Shown here: positions 7,692 through 15,180 of the stretch, in pieces
Layout: each line of letters opens with the position of its first letter
Position numbering within the stretch: the first letter of the stretch is position 1
Origin: Desulfitobacterium_A sp034927245
Lineage (GTDB): Bacteria; Bacillota; Desulfitobacteriia; Desulfitobacteriales; Desulfitobacteriaceae
NCBI RefSeq assembly: GCF_034927245.1
Contig: NZ_JAYFQK010000024.1
Span: forward strand, 1 to 64,000
Length of the DNA: 64,000 nucleotides
Direction of reading: 5' to 3'
Translations under genes and position numbers: made by a program
Notes under the pieces: model-generated
What the model saw: the letters and a program-made list of their open reading frames with translations, nothing else
Databases searched by the model: none
Told to the model about the DNA's origin: nothing

Positions 7692-7733
7692 CAAAAGAGC
7701 GACATGGTTTAATCACCATATCGCTCCCTTTTA
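7692..7733 (-). terminator. Terminator after the CD3324-like gene
   Basis: Minus-strand GGGAGCGATATGG pairs with CCATGTCGCTC (one wobble), followed by TTTTG. It begins directly after the restored TAA at 7731-7733, which supports that reading frame as the original one. Confidence 0.75.
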
Positions 7734-7999
7734 GGACTTTCTCTTCATATCTGCCAGTATTTCATATATTGTTTTAGGCGATAAAAAATCTCGAGTTGCA
7801 ATTTCGTCAACCGAAGCACCGCCTTGATACTGAAAAAAATCATCTGGTTGCGTTCTTGAATATATTTCCTACTGTTTTTCAGCTCTCCCTTTTTGTTCTT
7901 TGCTTTTCGAGGGATATAAATATATTCACCATCAATATGCTTTTGTATCGCTTCTAGCAAATCAGCGGGAAAGACGCTCACTGCGTTTTTGTAACCCAT
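7731..7999 (-). pseudogene. CD3324-family gene with a homopolymer frameshift
   Basis: The first frame reads GYKNAVSVFPADLLEAIQKH and GEYIYIPRK, the N-terminus of the CD3324 family of small Firmicute proteins. At a run of seven A on the plus strand (7833-7839) the frame is lost. In the +1/-1 frame the family C-terminus follows exactly: QYQGGASVDEIA, FLSPKTIYEILADMKRKS, then TAA at 7731 and a terminator. Eight bases in the run would restore one 88-residue protein. The tail resembles a small helix-turn-helix. It may be a mutation, a sequencing error or a phase-variable tract. Confidence 0.8.
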
Positions 8000-8048
8000 T
8001 ATGCCATAATAGCATGGAGTGATAGGTCAACTTCCTTTTTTAACAGTT

Positions 8049-9128
8049 TTATCTTCCGCGATGATTCCCTTTGGCAAACTTTCGGGCATTTTTCATGCCT
8101 CCAACGCCGCCAAACATTTCATTTAGCTTCATAGTTTCAATTTGCTTAAAATCAAGGCCGTTGTATTTAGCCTCTTTCTTAATCTTCTGATAGCTCAAAA
8201 GTCTTTCAACAGACAGTTTTCCGGCGCAAATTGCTTTTTGCACTGCGCAACCCGGTTCCTTAGCATGTGTGCAATCACGAAATTTACACATAGACGCAAG
8301 TTCGTCAATATCCGAAAAAGCTTTTGATAAATTAGCACTTTCTATGCCAAGCTCTCTCATCCCCGGAGTATCAATGACTATGCCACCATTTTTGAGCAGC
8401 ACGAGTTCGCGTCTTGTGGTTGTATGTCTGCCCTTATCATCATTTCTTAGCCCATTGGTGTCTAGCCTTTCCCCCCCAATTAAACGATTGATGAGGGTGG
8501 ATTTGCCAGCACCCGATGAACCAATAAACGCTATTGTGCGTCCATCCTTGATATAAGGCATTATCTGAGAATAGCCATCCTCGCTCATGGCGGTAGTAAC
8601 AAGAACGTCAGCGCCAAGAGCGACAGAATTCGCTTCACGGAGCTGCTGTTCTAACTCGTCGGATAAATCCGATTTGGTCAGAACAACAACAGGGACCGCT
8701 CCACTAACCCAAGCAATGGATAGGTAACGTTCCAATCTACGCAAATTAAAGTCGTTATTCAGCGACATGCAGATAAAAATCGTGTCAATATTACTCGCCA
8801 CAACCTGCTCATCATTCGACGTTCCTGCCGCTTTTCTGATAAAGGCGCTTTTTCTTGAAAGCACATGATGGATGATGGCATTTCCGGTTGCACTCACGTC
8901 CCGGTCAAGCATGACAAAATCGCCAACTGCCGGAAAATCAGACAGCGTTTTCGCTTCAAATCGAAATTTCCCGGTGACTTCTGCCATCAATTCTCCGCCT
9001 TCGGACATCACTTTATATAAGTCTTTAGCTTGTGAAAAAACACGTCCAACATAAAGGCCGTTGTATAAAGTTGATTCCGCTGCTAACCTATCGGTAAAAC
9101 CTAATGTTTTCATATTAATACTATTCAT
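8049..9128 (-). CDS. rsgA: Ribosome small-subunit-dependent GTPase A (RsgA/YjeQ)
   Basis: A 359-residue circularly permuted GTPase that checks late 30S ribosome assembly. Order: N-terminal OB fold (about 25-90), then the permuted G domain with G4 TKSD (about 152-155), G1 GSSGAGKST (about 203-211), switch region RHTTTRREL and G3 DTPGMRELG, then the C-terminal zinc module (CKFRDCTHAKEPGC). Length is a little above the usual 290-350. The start is set by AGGAGG 7 bases upstream. Its place in an accessory stretch, away from the usual prkC-rpe neighbours, suggests a second copy. Its expression appears governed by the leader ORF and hairpins at 9136-9254. Confidence 0.93.
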   Translation of the reverse strand: MNSINMKTLGFTDRLAAESTLYNGLYVGRVFSQAKDLYKVMSEGGELMAEVTGKFRFEAKTLSDFPAVGDFVMLDRDVSATGNAIIHHVLSRKSAFIRKAAGTSNDEQVVASNIDTIFICMSLNNDFNLRRLERYLSIAWVSGAVPVVVLTKSDLSDELEQQLREANSVALGADVLVTTAMSEDGYSQIMPYIKDGRTIAFIGSSGAGKSTLINRLIGGERLDTNGLRNDDKGRHTTTRRELVLLKNGGIVIDTPGMRELGIESANLSKAFSDIDELASMCKFRDCTHAKEPGCAVQKAICAGKLSVERLLSYQKIKKEAKYNGLDFKQIETMKLNEMFGGVGGMKNARKFAKGNHRGR

Positions 9129-9135
9129 TTTTAAT

Positions 9136-9208
9136 CCTCCTGAAAGTTATTGTTATAACTTATGGGAGGTTTTTGTAGAAACTAGTTTACGCAAACCTCC
9201 CGGTTTGC
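9136..9208 (-). promoter_or_regulatory. Translational attenuator upstream of rsgA
   Basis: Three competing hairpins can be drawn. A: GCAAACC (9191-9197) with GGTTTGC (9202-9208), inside the leader ORF. B: GGGAGGTTT (9164-9172) with AAACCTCCC (9193-9201), which uses one arm of A. C: a 5+7 bp hairpin (9136-9140 with 9165-9169, and 9144-9150 with 9155-9161) that buries the rsgA ribosome site and uses one arm of B. A and C can coexist, giving an OFF state. A ribosome stalled in the leader would break A, allow B and free the rsgA site. This is the logic of ermC-type attenuation; it is inferred, not shown. Confidence 0.7.
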
Positions 9209-9238
9209 CACACTCTCCGATGTACCATATTTAAACAT
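9182..9238 (-). CDS. 18-residue leader peptide of rsgA
   Basis: The ORF begins MFKYGTSESV and ends with Asn-stop (TAG). It has a consensus ribosome site AAAGGAG (9248-9254) 9 bases before the ATG, better than most genes here. Its last third lies in hairpin A and in the left arm of hairpin B of the attenuator. It ends 53 bases before the rsgA ATG. Its role is probably to place a translating or stalled ribosome on the hairpins, not to make a useful peptide. Confidence 0.7.
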   Translation of the reverse strand: MFKYGTSESVANREVCVN

Positions 9239-9280
9239 AAAAAACATCTCCTTTAGTATGAATTTTGCGCTGCTTTTATT

Positions 9281-9808
9281 TTATTCCCCCTCATTATTTA
9301 ATAGAGCGTTATAGATCGACTCAATAACCTCTAACACTCTTTTCAGCACGACTTCAGTCACGAACTGTTTTTGCTTAGACCTTTCCATAAGTATCGGTAC
9401 ATTTATTTTGCCGGCTATTGCCTGCTCGGCATGAAATATGACAGAAAAATAGACAACCCCTGAAACGCTATCGTCATTATGTGGATCAACATTAGAGAAT
9501 GTCCCAGTTACGCCGATGCTTAAATCCGCCCCGGTATTTCTAAAACCCGCTTTGGCCATAGCTTCTGCACATTCGCTGCTATAAACGCCGTATTCCTCAA
9601 TAATTTTGTCCGAAACACCGATAGCCCGCTTTTGCTGATTCGAGTAGGTAACATATCCCCCCGGGGTGATATCCGAAGCCCCTTCAACATCTGTAATGGT
9701 CGAAATGATATACCCACCGGTACAGCTCTCAACGGTCGTTATCGTTAAACCCAACTTTTTAAGTAACTCTACAAGTTTCTCTGCAGTCTCCAAAATCTTC
9801 CCTCCCAT
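9281..9808 (-). CDS. CinA C-terminal family protein (nicotinamide-nucleotide amidase-like)
   Basis: A 175-residue single-domain protein matching the CinA C-terminal (PncC) domain, which deamidates nicotinamide mononucleotide in pyridine nucleotide recycling. The catalytic-region motif VESCTGG lies at about 26-32, with GGYVTYSNQQK and GVTGTF further on. Typical PncC proteins are 155-165 residues, so the length fits. The N-terminal molybdopterin-like domain of full CinA is absent. It lies upstream of the rsgA leader on the same strand. A middle part of this gene is duplicated at 6281-6442. Confidence 0.87.
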   Translation of the reverse strand: MGGKILETAEKLVELLKKLGLTITTVESCTGGYIISTITDVEGASDITPGGYVTYSNQQKRAIGVSDKIIEEYGVYSSECAEAMAKAGFRNTGADLSIGVTGTFSNVDPHNDDSVSGVVYFSVIFHAEQAIAGKINVPILMERSKQKQFVTEVVLKRVLEVIESIYNALLNNEGE

Positions 9809-9967
9809 TTACATTCCCTCATTAATCATAGCAAAAGCCCTCACAGTAAGCGAGAGCTTTTAAAGTCTAACTCAAAACTTTGTTTAAAGAGGAAAAAAGA
9901 GGGTATTAGCGAATTAAAAAGTAACCTAAAGTGACTCAAACATAACATTGTCTAAGGAGCAATCACC

Positions 9968-10735
9968 TTGATCAAAAAAATAATGGCTTACACCCTGCTT
10001 ATACTCGCTTGCATTACCATAATCGTCTTGGGCATCAGGATATTTCAAGCAAATCGAGTGACGACACCTAAGGGTTCGCCATCCGCCTCTGAATTATCCC
10101 AAAAATTAGCGGATACGGCTTGCCCTCTGAAAGTCCTTATCTTGGGGGATTCCATAGCCAAAGGGACCGGTGACGATCAGGGCCAAGGATTTTCAGAATA
10201 TCTCCCCGATGAGCTTAAAAAGAGCACCTCAAAAGACATTATCGTAAAAAACGAAGGAATTGACGGATTAACGAGCAAAGGCCTTCTCGAACAGCTTCAA
10301 AGCAAACGCCTGAACCCGGCGATAACCGATGCCGATATTATTCTCGTCTCAATCGGGGGCAATGATCTTCTGAAGTCACTTCCCTCAAATCTGCTGGGGC
10401 AAAATGATGCTTTTCAGGGAGAACTCGCCGGTTATACCGATAATCTACGACAAACCCTAGGGCTGCTGCGAAATGTCTACCCCGATTCTACAATTATCCT
10501 GCTCGGACTTTATAACCCTTACGAAATATTAACCAGTGCCGAAAATCAACATCTTCTCAATGAGGTAAACGATCAGAGCCGCAAAATTATTGAAAGCGAT
10601 GGCAATGCCATCTTTATACCCACCTATGATCTCATGAAATATAATTCTGCCCGCTACATCTCCAAAGATGGTTTACATCCGAGCGCTTTGGGCTATCAGG
10701 CGATTTCTAAACGAATCAGTCAAGCACTTAAATAA
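9968..10735 (+). CDS. SGNH/GDSL-family hydrolase, membrane-anchored
   Basis: A 255-residue protein with one N-terminal transmembrane segment (about 5-24) followed by an SGNH esterase domain outside the cell. Block I ILGDSIAKGTG (about 58-68) holds the nucleophile Ser. Block III is SIGGNDLL, and the Asp-x-x-His pair is in DGLHPSALGY near the C-terminus. These enzymes deacylate lipids or cell-wall glycans; the substrate is unknown. The start is TTG, chosen because AAGGAG lies 8 bases upstream and the next frame residues are KKIMAYT, a normal signal-anchor start. Confidence 0.88.
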   Translation: MIKKIMAYTLLILACITIIVLGIRIFQANRVTTPKGSPSASELSQKLADTACPLKVLILGDSIAKGTGDDQGQGFSEYLPDELKKSTSKDIIVKNEGIDGLTSKGLLEQLQSKRLNPAITDADIILVSIGGNDLLKSLPSNLLGQNDAFQGELAGYTDNLRQTLGLLRNVYPDSTIILLGLYNPYEILTSAENQHLLNEVNDQSRKIIESDGNAIFIPTYDLMKYNSARYISKDGLHPSALGYQAISKRISQALK

Positions 10736-10778
10736 AAACTCTCGTTCCCACAGCCTAAGCTGCAGGGACGAGAGTTTT
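10735..10778. terminator. Bidirectional terminator
   Basis: AAAACTCTCGT.CCC pairs with GGGACGAGAGTTTT around a central loop. It lies between the convergent SGNH hydrolase gene (plus) and the transporter operon (minus) and has T or A runs on both sides. Confidence 0.85.
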
Positions 10779-10807
10779 TCCCGCGGGTTCGTCGAGTCTC
10801 TAATAAC

Positions 10808-11815
10808 TTATTGACTAAACGAAGTATCGACTAAATCGTTAACCAAAGATTCAACATCGACTTGCGGTTTGATAAATCCATTTTCTTGAAGGAAATGAGC
10901 CGATTCCTTGAGATTGCGGACCATCTCGGAATCAATTTTCGTTTGAAAAGCAAACTTCGGATACATTGCCTGAACAGCCTTAGGATCGAGATTCAGCTGT
11001 TTGCTTGCTATGTCGTAAAAGCTGTCTTTATTTTCCTCCGCCCACCGGACATTATCGTCATTCAATTTTAAAAACTGTTGGATTATCTCAGGATGACTGT
11101 TTACAAATTCGGACCGGGCAACGATGAAGGTCTGCCCGGTAATAAACCCTTCAGCCGTCATAACTAAACTGCCTTTCCCGGAGCTAATCACCTTAGATAA
11201 TAGCGGCTCCGGCAAAATAGCGGCATCAACCTGTCCCGCCATAAGAGCGGCTACAGCATCAGGCGATTCCATGGAGACCATCTCAACATCGGATACCTTG
11301 AGATTTTCCTTTTTCAACGCTTTAACCAAAAATTCATGAAGCATCGTTCCTTGCTGCAAGGCAATCGTTTTATTTTTAAGTCCGGTCATTGATGTCACAT
11401 TAAGATCCTTGCGAGCCACAATGCCAATTCCCTTTGGAAACTGGGCATACCCTCCGACAACTTTTATATCGTTGCCATTGGCTTTAGCCAGCAAGGCTGA
11501 CACGTAATTCATAGATGTGCTGATATCGATACTTTTGGACGCCAGAGCTTCCAATTGAGATGGTCCGGCTGCGATTTCCGCCCATTCGAATTCAGTCCCG
11601 TTTTTTTGGAATTCTTTTTCAAAGTTATGTTGTTCCAAAGCAACAATTGCGGGAACATTGATCGGACGTGTGGAATAAGAAGCCTTCACTTGAATCGGGT
11701 TTTGGGCGTTAGTTTGTGTTTGCGAAGATGGAGATTTCATCGGCGTATTACACCCTGTTAGAGCTAATAATGTAAAAATCAAAGTGATAACGATCAATTT
11801 CCGGCGTCTATCCAT
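10808..11815 (-). CDS. ABC transporter substrate-binding lipoprotein (SsuA/NMT1 type)
   Basis: A 335-residue extracellular binding protein. The N-terminus is a lipoprotein signal ending LALTGC (about 17-22). The body is the NMT1/SsuA two-lobe fold: YSTRPINVPAIVALEQ, the ligand-pocket stretch SKSIDISTSMNY, GTMLHEFLVKAL and GQVDAAILPEPLLS. Relatives bind sulfonates, taurine, nitrate or pyrimidine thiamine precursors. It overlaps the ATPase gene by 22 bases and is last of a three-gene unit. No desulfonating enzyme lies nearby, so the ligand is open. Confidence 0.88.
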   Translation of the reverse strand: MDRRRKLIVITLIFTLLALTGCNTPMKSPSSQTQTNAQNPIQVKASYSTRPINVPAIVALEQHNFEKEFQKNGTEFEWAEIAAGPSQLEALASKSIDISTSMNYVSALLAKANGNDIKVVGGYAQFPKGIGIVARKDLNVTSMTGLKNKTIALQQGTMLHEFLVKALKKENLKVSDVEMVSMESPDAVAALMAGQVDAAILPEPLLSKVISSGKGSLVMTAEGFITGQTFIVARSEFVNSHPEIIQQFLKLNDDNVRWAEENKDSFYDIASKQLNLDPKAVQAMYPKFAFQTKIDSEMVRNLKESAHFLQENGFIKPQVDVESLVNDLVDTSFSQ

Positions 11816-12564
11816 AATCTTAACCCCCCATTGTTCTTAATTTCAAGATCATTTAAGATCTGATCTTTGATCAGTGCACGTTGTTCGACTGTGCTCTTCA
11901 TAAGATTAAACTCTGAAATGATATGCCCCGGTGCGGCTGACAAGGTGATCACCCGTTGCCCTAAGCGGAGGGCTTCATCGATATCATGTGTAACCATAAT
12001 CATTGTTTTTCCCGTCTGCTGCCACACCTTCTGTATCTCCGCCTGCAGATGCTTTCGTGTGATCGCATCAAGAGCGGAAAACGGCTCATCCAAGAGAAGA
12101 ATTTCCGGGTTTACTGCCAGCGCTCGCGCGATGGATACCCTTTGGGCCATCCCCCCTGATAATTCGTCAGGATAAGCCTGTAAAAATTGATGATCAAATC
12201 CAATCCACTCTAAACACTCAGCGGCAATTTTGTGACATTCCTTCCTATCCATCTTATCCTGTATCCCTATGGCAATATTTTCTTCAACCGTAAGCCACGG
12301 AAAAAGCCGCGGTTCCTGAAACACGAAAGCGCGATGATGATTTGGCTTTCCGGCTTGAACTCCTTGAATCAAGATAATCCCTTCACTTTGCCTTTCTAAA
12401 CCGGCAATCAATCGAAGCATCGTTGTTTTCCCACAGCCGCTGGGTCCTAAAATACAGACGAATTCTCCCTGCCGGACGGACAGATTGATATCCTGAAGTG
12501 CGGTGACTTTCATTCTCGAACTATGAAACGTTTTATGAACATGCTTCAATTCAAGTATTGGCAT
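11794..12564 (-). CDS. ABC transporter ATP-binding protein (SsuB type)
   Basis: The cytoplasmic ATPase of the importer. ATG 12564 (256 residues, MPILELKH) is chosen because AGGAG sits 8 bases upstream; an earlier in-frame start has none. Walker A GPSGCGKTT, Q-loop VFQEPRLFPW, signature LSGGMAQR, Walker B LLLDEPFSALD and the H-loop MVTHDIDEA are all present and in order. The sequence groups with the nitrate/sulfonate/taurine class. It starts 2 bases after the permease stop codon. Confidence 0.92.
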   Translation of the reverse strand: MPILELKHVHKTFHSSRMKVTALQDINLSVRQGEFVCILGPSGCGKTTMLRLIAGLERQSEGIILIQGVQAGKPNHHRAFVFQEPRLFPWLTVEENIAIGIQDKMDRKECHKIAAECLEWIGFDHQFLQAYPDELSGGMAQRVSIARALAVNPEILLLDEPFSALDAITRKHLQAEIQKVWQQTGKTMIMVTHDIDEALRLGQRVITLSAAPGHIISEFNLMKSTVEQRALIKDQILNDLEIKNNGGLRLWIDAGN

Positions 12565-12566
12565 CG

Positions 12567-13349
12567 TTATTTCTCCTGCACTTGACCCCATGGAATGAGT
12601 CTTTTTTCCAGTGTTTTTACCCCATAGTCCATCATTGTCCCTAATAATCCGATGATAAAAATAGAAATGAAGATTTGTTCAGGTTGAGCCAAATTTCTTC
12701 CTTCCATAAGGAGATATCCAATACCGCGCGAAGAGTTGATGATTTCAGCGGCAACAAGGGCACGCCAACCATTGCTCAAGCCAAGGCGAAAACCTACAAA
12801 AAAATAAGGCGCGGCGGATGGAAGAAAAACCCGCAAGATTTTCGTTTTAAAACGGAGGCCGAAGATATTTGACACTTCTTTAAGTTTGGGATCTAGGGAT
12901 TGAATCCCGAAAAACGTATTGATAAAGACCGGGAAAAAAGAAGCGTAAATCAGCACCGCAATTTTTGAGCTTTCCCCAATTCCAAACCATAATATAAAAA
13001 CGGGAATCCAGGCTATAGCCGGAATCTGCTGCAGAAAAGTCAATGTGGGAGTGAGCAGCTTCTCAATGCGGGGAAACCCTCCTAATACTATGCCCATAGG
13101 AAAAGCAATTAGAACGGTTATTGTCATACCCAGCCCAAGACGATAGAGGCTGGTTAGCACTTGTTCCCCAATCTTCCCATTATAAAGCAGGTCAAGAAAC
13201 GACTTAAAAATTTGCGTCGGCGAGGGTAAAATATAGGGATTCAAACGTCCGGATACCGCGAGATACTGCCAAATGAGAATGATTGAAATAGGAAACAGGA
13301 GACCTTGACCCCATTTGACCGCAACCTTTACATTTTTCATTTTTTTCAC
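12567..13349 (-). CDS. ABC transporter permease (SsuC type)
   Basis: A 260-residue permease with about six transmembrane helices. The EAA loop that contacts the ATPase is visible as NIFGLRFKTKILRVFLP (about 165-181), and the family motif ALVAAEIINSSRGIGYLL follows. First gene of the three-gene unit, ending 2 bases before the ATPase gene. Together they form a complete importer: binding protein, one permease that should dimerise, and one ATPase. Confidence 0.91.
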   Translation of the reverse strand: MKKMKNVKVAVKWGQGLLFPISIILIWQYLAVSGRLNPYILPSPTQIFKSFLDLLYNGKIGEQVLTSLYRLGLGMTITVLIAFPMGIVLGGFPRIEKLLTPTLTFLQQIPAIAWIPVFILWFGIGESSKIAVLIYASFFPVFINTFFGIQSLDPKLKEVSNIFGLRFKTKILRVFLPSAAPYFFVGFRLGLSNGWRALVAAEIINSSRGIGYLLMEGRNLAQPEQIFISIFIIGLLGTMMDYGVKTLEKRLIPWGQVQEK

Positions 13350-13415
13350 CCAGCTTAAAAAGTAAACCGCCAGATTAAACCAGCGGTTTTAACCTATCCC
13401 TATTTCAAATTTGTT

Positions 13416-15164
13416 TTAGTACTCAGTTTTCCTTTTGTTCGTATAGTGGGTATGCAATAACTCATGGGCCTTTTCGCCGTAGAATTCACCCAAGAAATCA
13501 TGGTATAGCTTGAGGACATCTTCATTCTTATGCGATTTTCTTTTTACCATTTCTCTATCTTCACGATACAAGGCCTGGGCTCTTTTCTTGATAATCTCTG
13601 AGTCTCCGTGGTGATAGGGTTGTCCGGCCCCGCCAATACATCCGCCCGGGCAAGCCATGACTTCAATTAAAGCATAGTCACTTTTTCCCTTGCGAATATC
13701 TTCTAGCAATTTACGCGCATTTCCTAATCCATTCGCTATCGCAATTTTCACCTCTTCCCCGTTAATGGGTATGGAAGCTTCGCGGATCCCTTTAAAACCC
13801 CTTAATTCCGTCATTTCCAAATTCTCCAGAACGTCTCCCGTTAACCATTCGTAAGCTGTGCGCAAAGCAGCTTCCATCACGCCGCCTGTAGCTCCAAAAA
13901 TGAGGGCAACCCCTGTTGATTCACCTAACGGACTGTCAAATTCACCATCATCCAGTCCGCTAAAATCCATTCCTGTTTCATTAATCATTATAGCGAGTTC
14001 CCGTGTTGTTAGAACATAATCAACATTCTGCACCTGATTCTGCGATAATTCAGATCGGCTGGCCTCGTATTTCTTGGCAACACACGGCATAACCGATACC
14101 ACCACGATCTGTTCCGGAGCAATATTCATCTTATGAGCGTAATACGTCTTAATTACCGCACCCAGCATTTCATGAGGTGATTTACAGGTCGATGGGTTAT
14201 CTAAGAGATCCGGGAATTGATATTCAAGAAAGTTAATCCAAGCCGGGCAGCAGCTTGTGAGCATGGGAAGTTTTCCCCCCTGTTGAAGCCGATGGACAAA
14301 TTCCGAGGCCTCTTCGACAATCGTAAGATCGGCCGCAAAATCTGTATCAAATACCTTTTTGAACCCTAAATTTCTCAAGGCAGTCACCATTTTGCCTGTG
14401 ACATTACTTCCGGCTTCCAACCCAAATTCTTCCCCCAAGGCGACTCTGACCGCCGGGGCCGTTTGGACAACCACATATTTGTTAGGATTATGAATAGCAT
14501 CCCACACTTCATTGACGTTATTCGCTTCTGTTAAGGCCCCCGTCGGGCATACGGCGACACATTGTCCGCAAAATGTACACATCGTTTCGGCCAAAGGCAG
14601 ACCAAAGGTTGGCTTTACAACCGTTTTAAACCCACGATCTACCGCGGAAAGAATCCCACAGGTCTGAACTTCATTACACATCGTCTCACATCGTCTGCAT
14701 AGGATACACTTTTCCGGGTCCCTTATGATCGACTTGCTCGACAAATCCTTCGGATACTTAGACTTCTCCCCTTGATAATGCAGTTGACCCCTTATTCCCA
14801 AGTCTGCCGCTATCTTCTGGAGATCACACTTTTGGTTCTTAGCGCACACTAAGCAATCTGAAGGATGATCTGAGAGAAGTAATTCTACAGATGTTCTTCT
14901 TGCCTTCATGGCCCGATCGGTATTCGTTCGAATGACCATTCCTTCCGAGACAACGGTGGAACATGCCGGCGCCAAATTTCGTTTTCCTTCAACCTCAACC
15001 ATGCATACCCGACAGGATGCAACATGGTTCGTTACATTCATATCCTTAAGCTTCATATGACAAAGTGATGGAATATTGATTTTGGCAAGATGGGCCGCTT
15101 CTAAAACGGTATACCCTGAAGGTACTCCGAGTTCAACGTCATTGATTTTAATATTTACATCCAT
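13416..15164 (-). CDS. hydA: [FeFe] hydrogenase catalytic subunit (HydA/HndD type)
   Basis: A 582-residue cytoplasmic hydrogenase. Domains in order: 2Fe-2S ferredoxin domain with Cys35, 51, 54 and 68; His-Cys cluster HPSDCLVCAKNQKC (100-113); two [4Fe-4S] clusters CILCRRCETMC (153-163) and CTFCGQCVAVCP (196-207); and the H-cluster domain with L1 TSCCPAW (303-309), L2 MPCVAKKYE (359-367) and L3 ACPGGCIGGAGQP (504-516), then the small C-terminal subunit-like tail. This is the group A3-type, NAD-linked layout. With the NuoF- and NuoE-like genes upstream it should form a HydABC/HndACD complex that couples H2 to NAD(P)H and probably ferredoxin by electron bifurcation. Start has AGGAGG. Confidence 0.94.
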   Translation of the reverse strand: MDVNIKINDVELGVPSGYTVLEAAHLAKINIPSLCHMKLKDMNVTNHVASCRVCMVEVEGKRNLAPACSTVVSEGMVIRTNTDRAMKARRTSVELLLSDHPSDCLVCAKNQKCDLQKIAADLGIRGQLHYQGEKSKYPKDLSSKSIIRDPEKCILCRRCETMCNEVQTCGILSAVDRGFKTVVKPTFGLPLAETMCTFCGQCVAVCPTGALTEANNVNEVWDAIHNPNKYVVVQTAPAVRVALGEEFGLEAGSNVTGKMVTALRNLGFKKVFDTDFAADLTIVEEASEFVHRLQQGGKLPMLTSCCPAWINFLEYQFPDLLDNPSTCKSPHEMLGAVIKTYYAHKMNIAPEQIVVVSVMPCVAKKYEASRSELSQNQVQNVDYVLTTRELAIMINETGMDFSGLDDGEFDSPLGESTGVALIFGATGGVMEAALRTAYEWLTGDVLENLEMTELRGFKGIREASIPINGEEVKIAIANGLGNARKLLEDIRKGKSDYALIEVMACPGGCIGGAGQPYHHGDSEIIKKRAQALYREDREMVKRKSHKNEDVLKLYHDFLGEFYGEKAHELLHTHYTNKRKTEY

Positions 15165-15180
15165 TTTTAGTCCTCCTCCA

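Noticed and set aside
7541..7730. Possible gene remnant on the plus strand (reading around NSNDIDDIEIDIGVV)
   Set aside because: Too short, interrupted by a stop and without a recognisable family.
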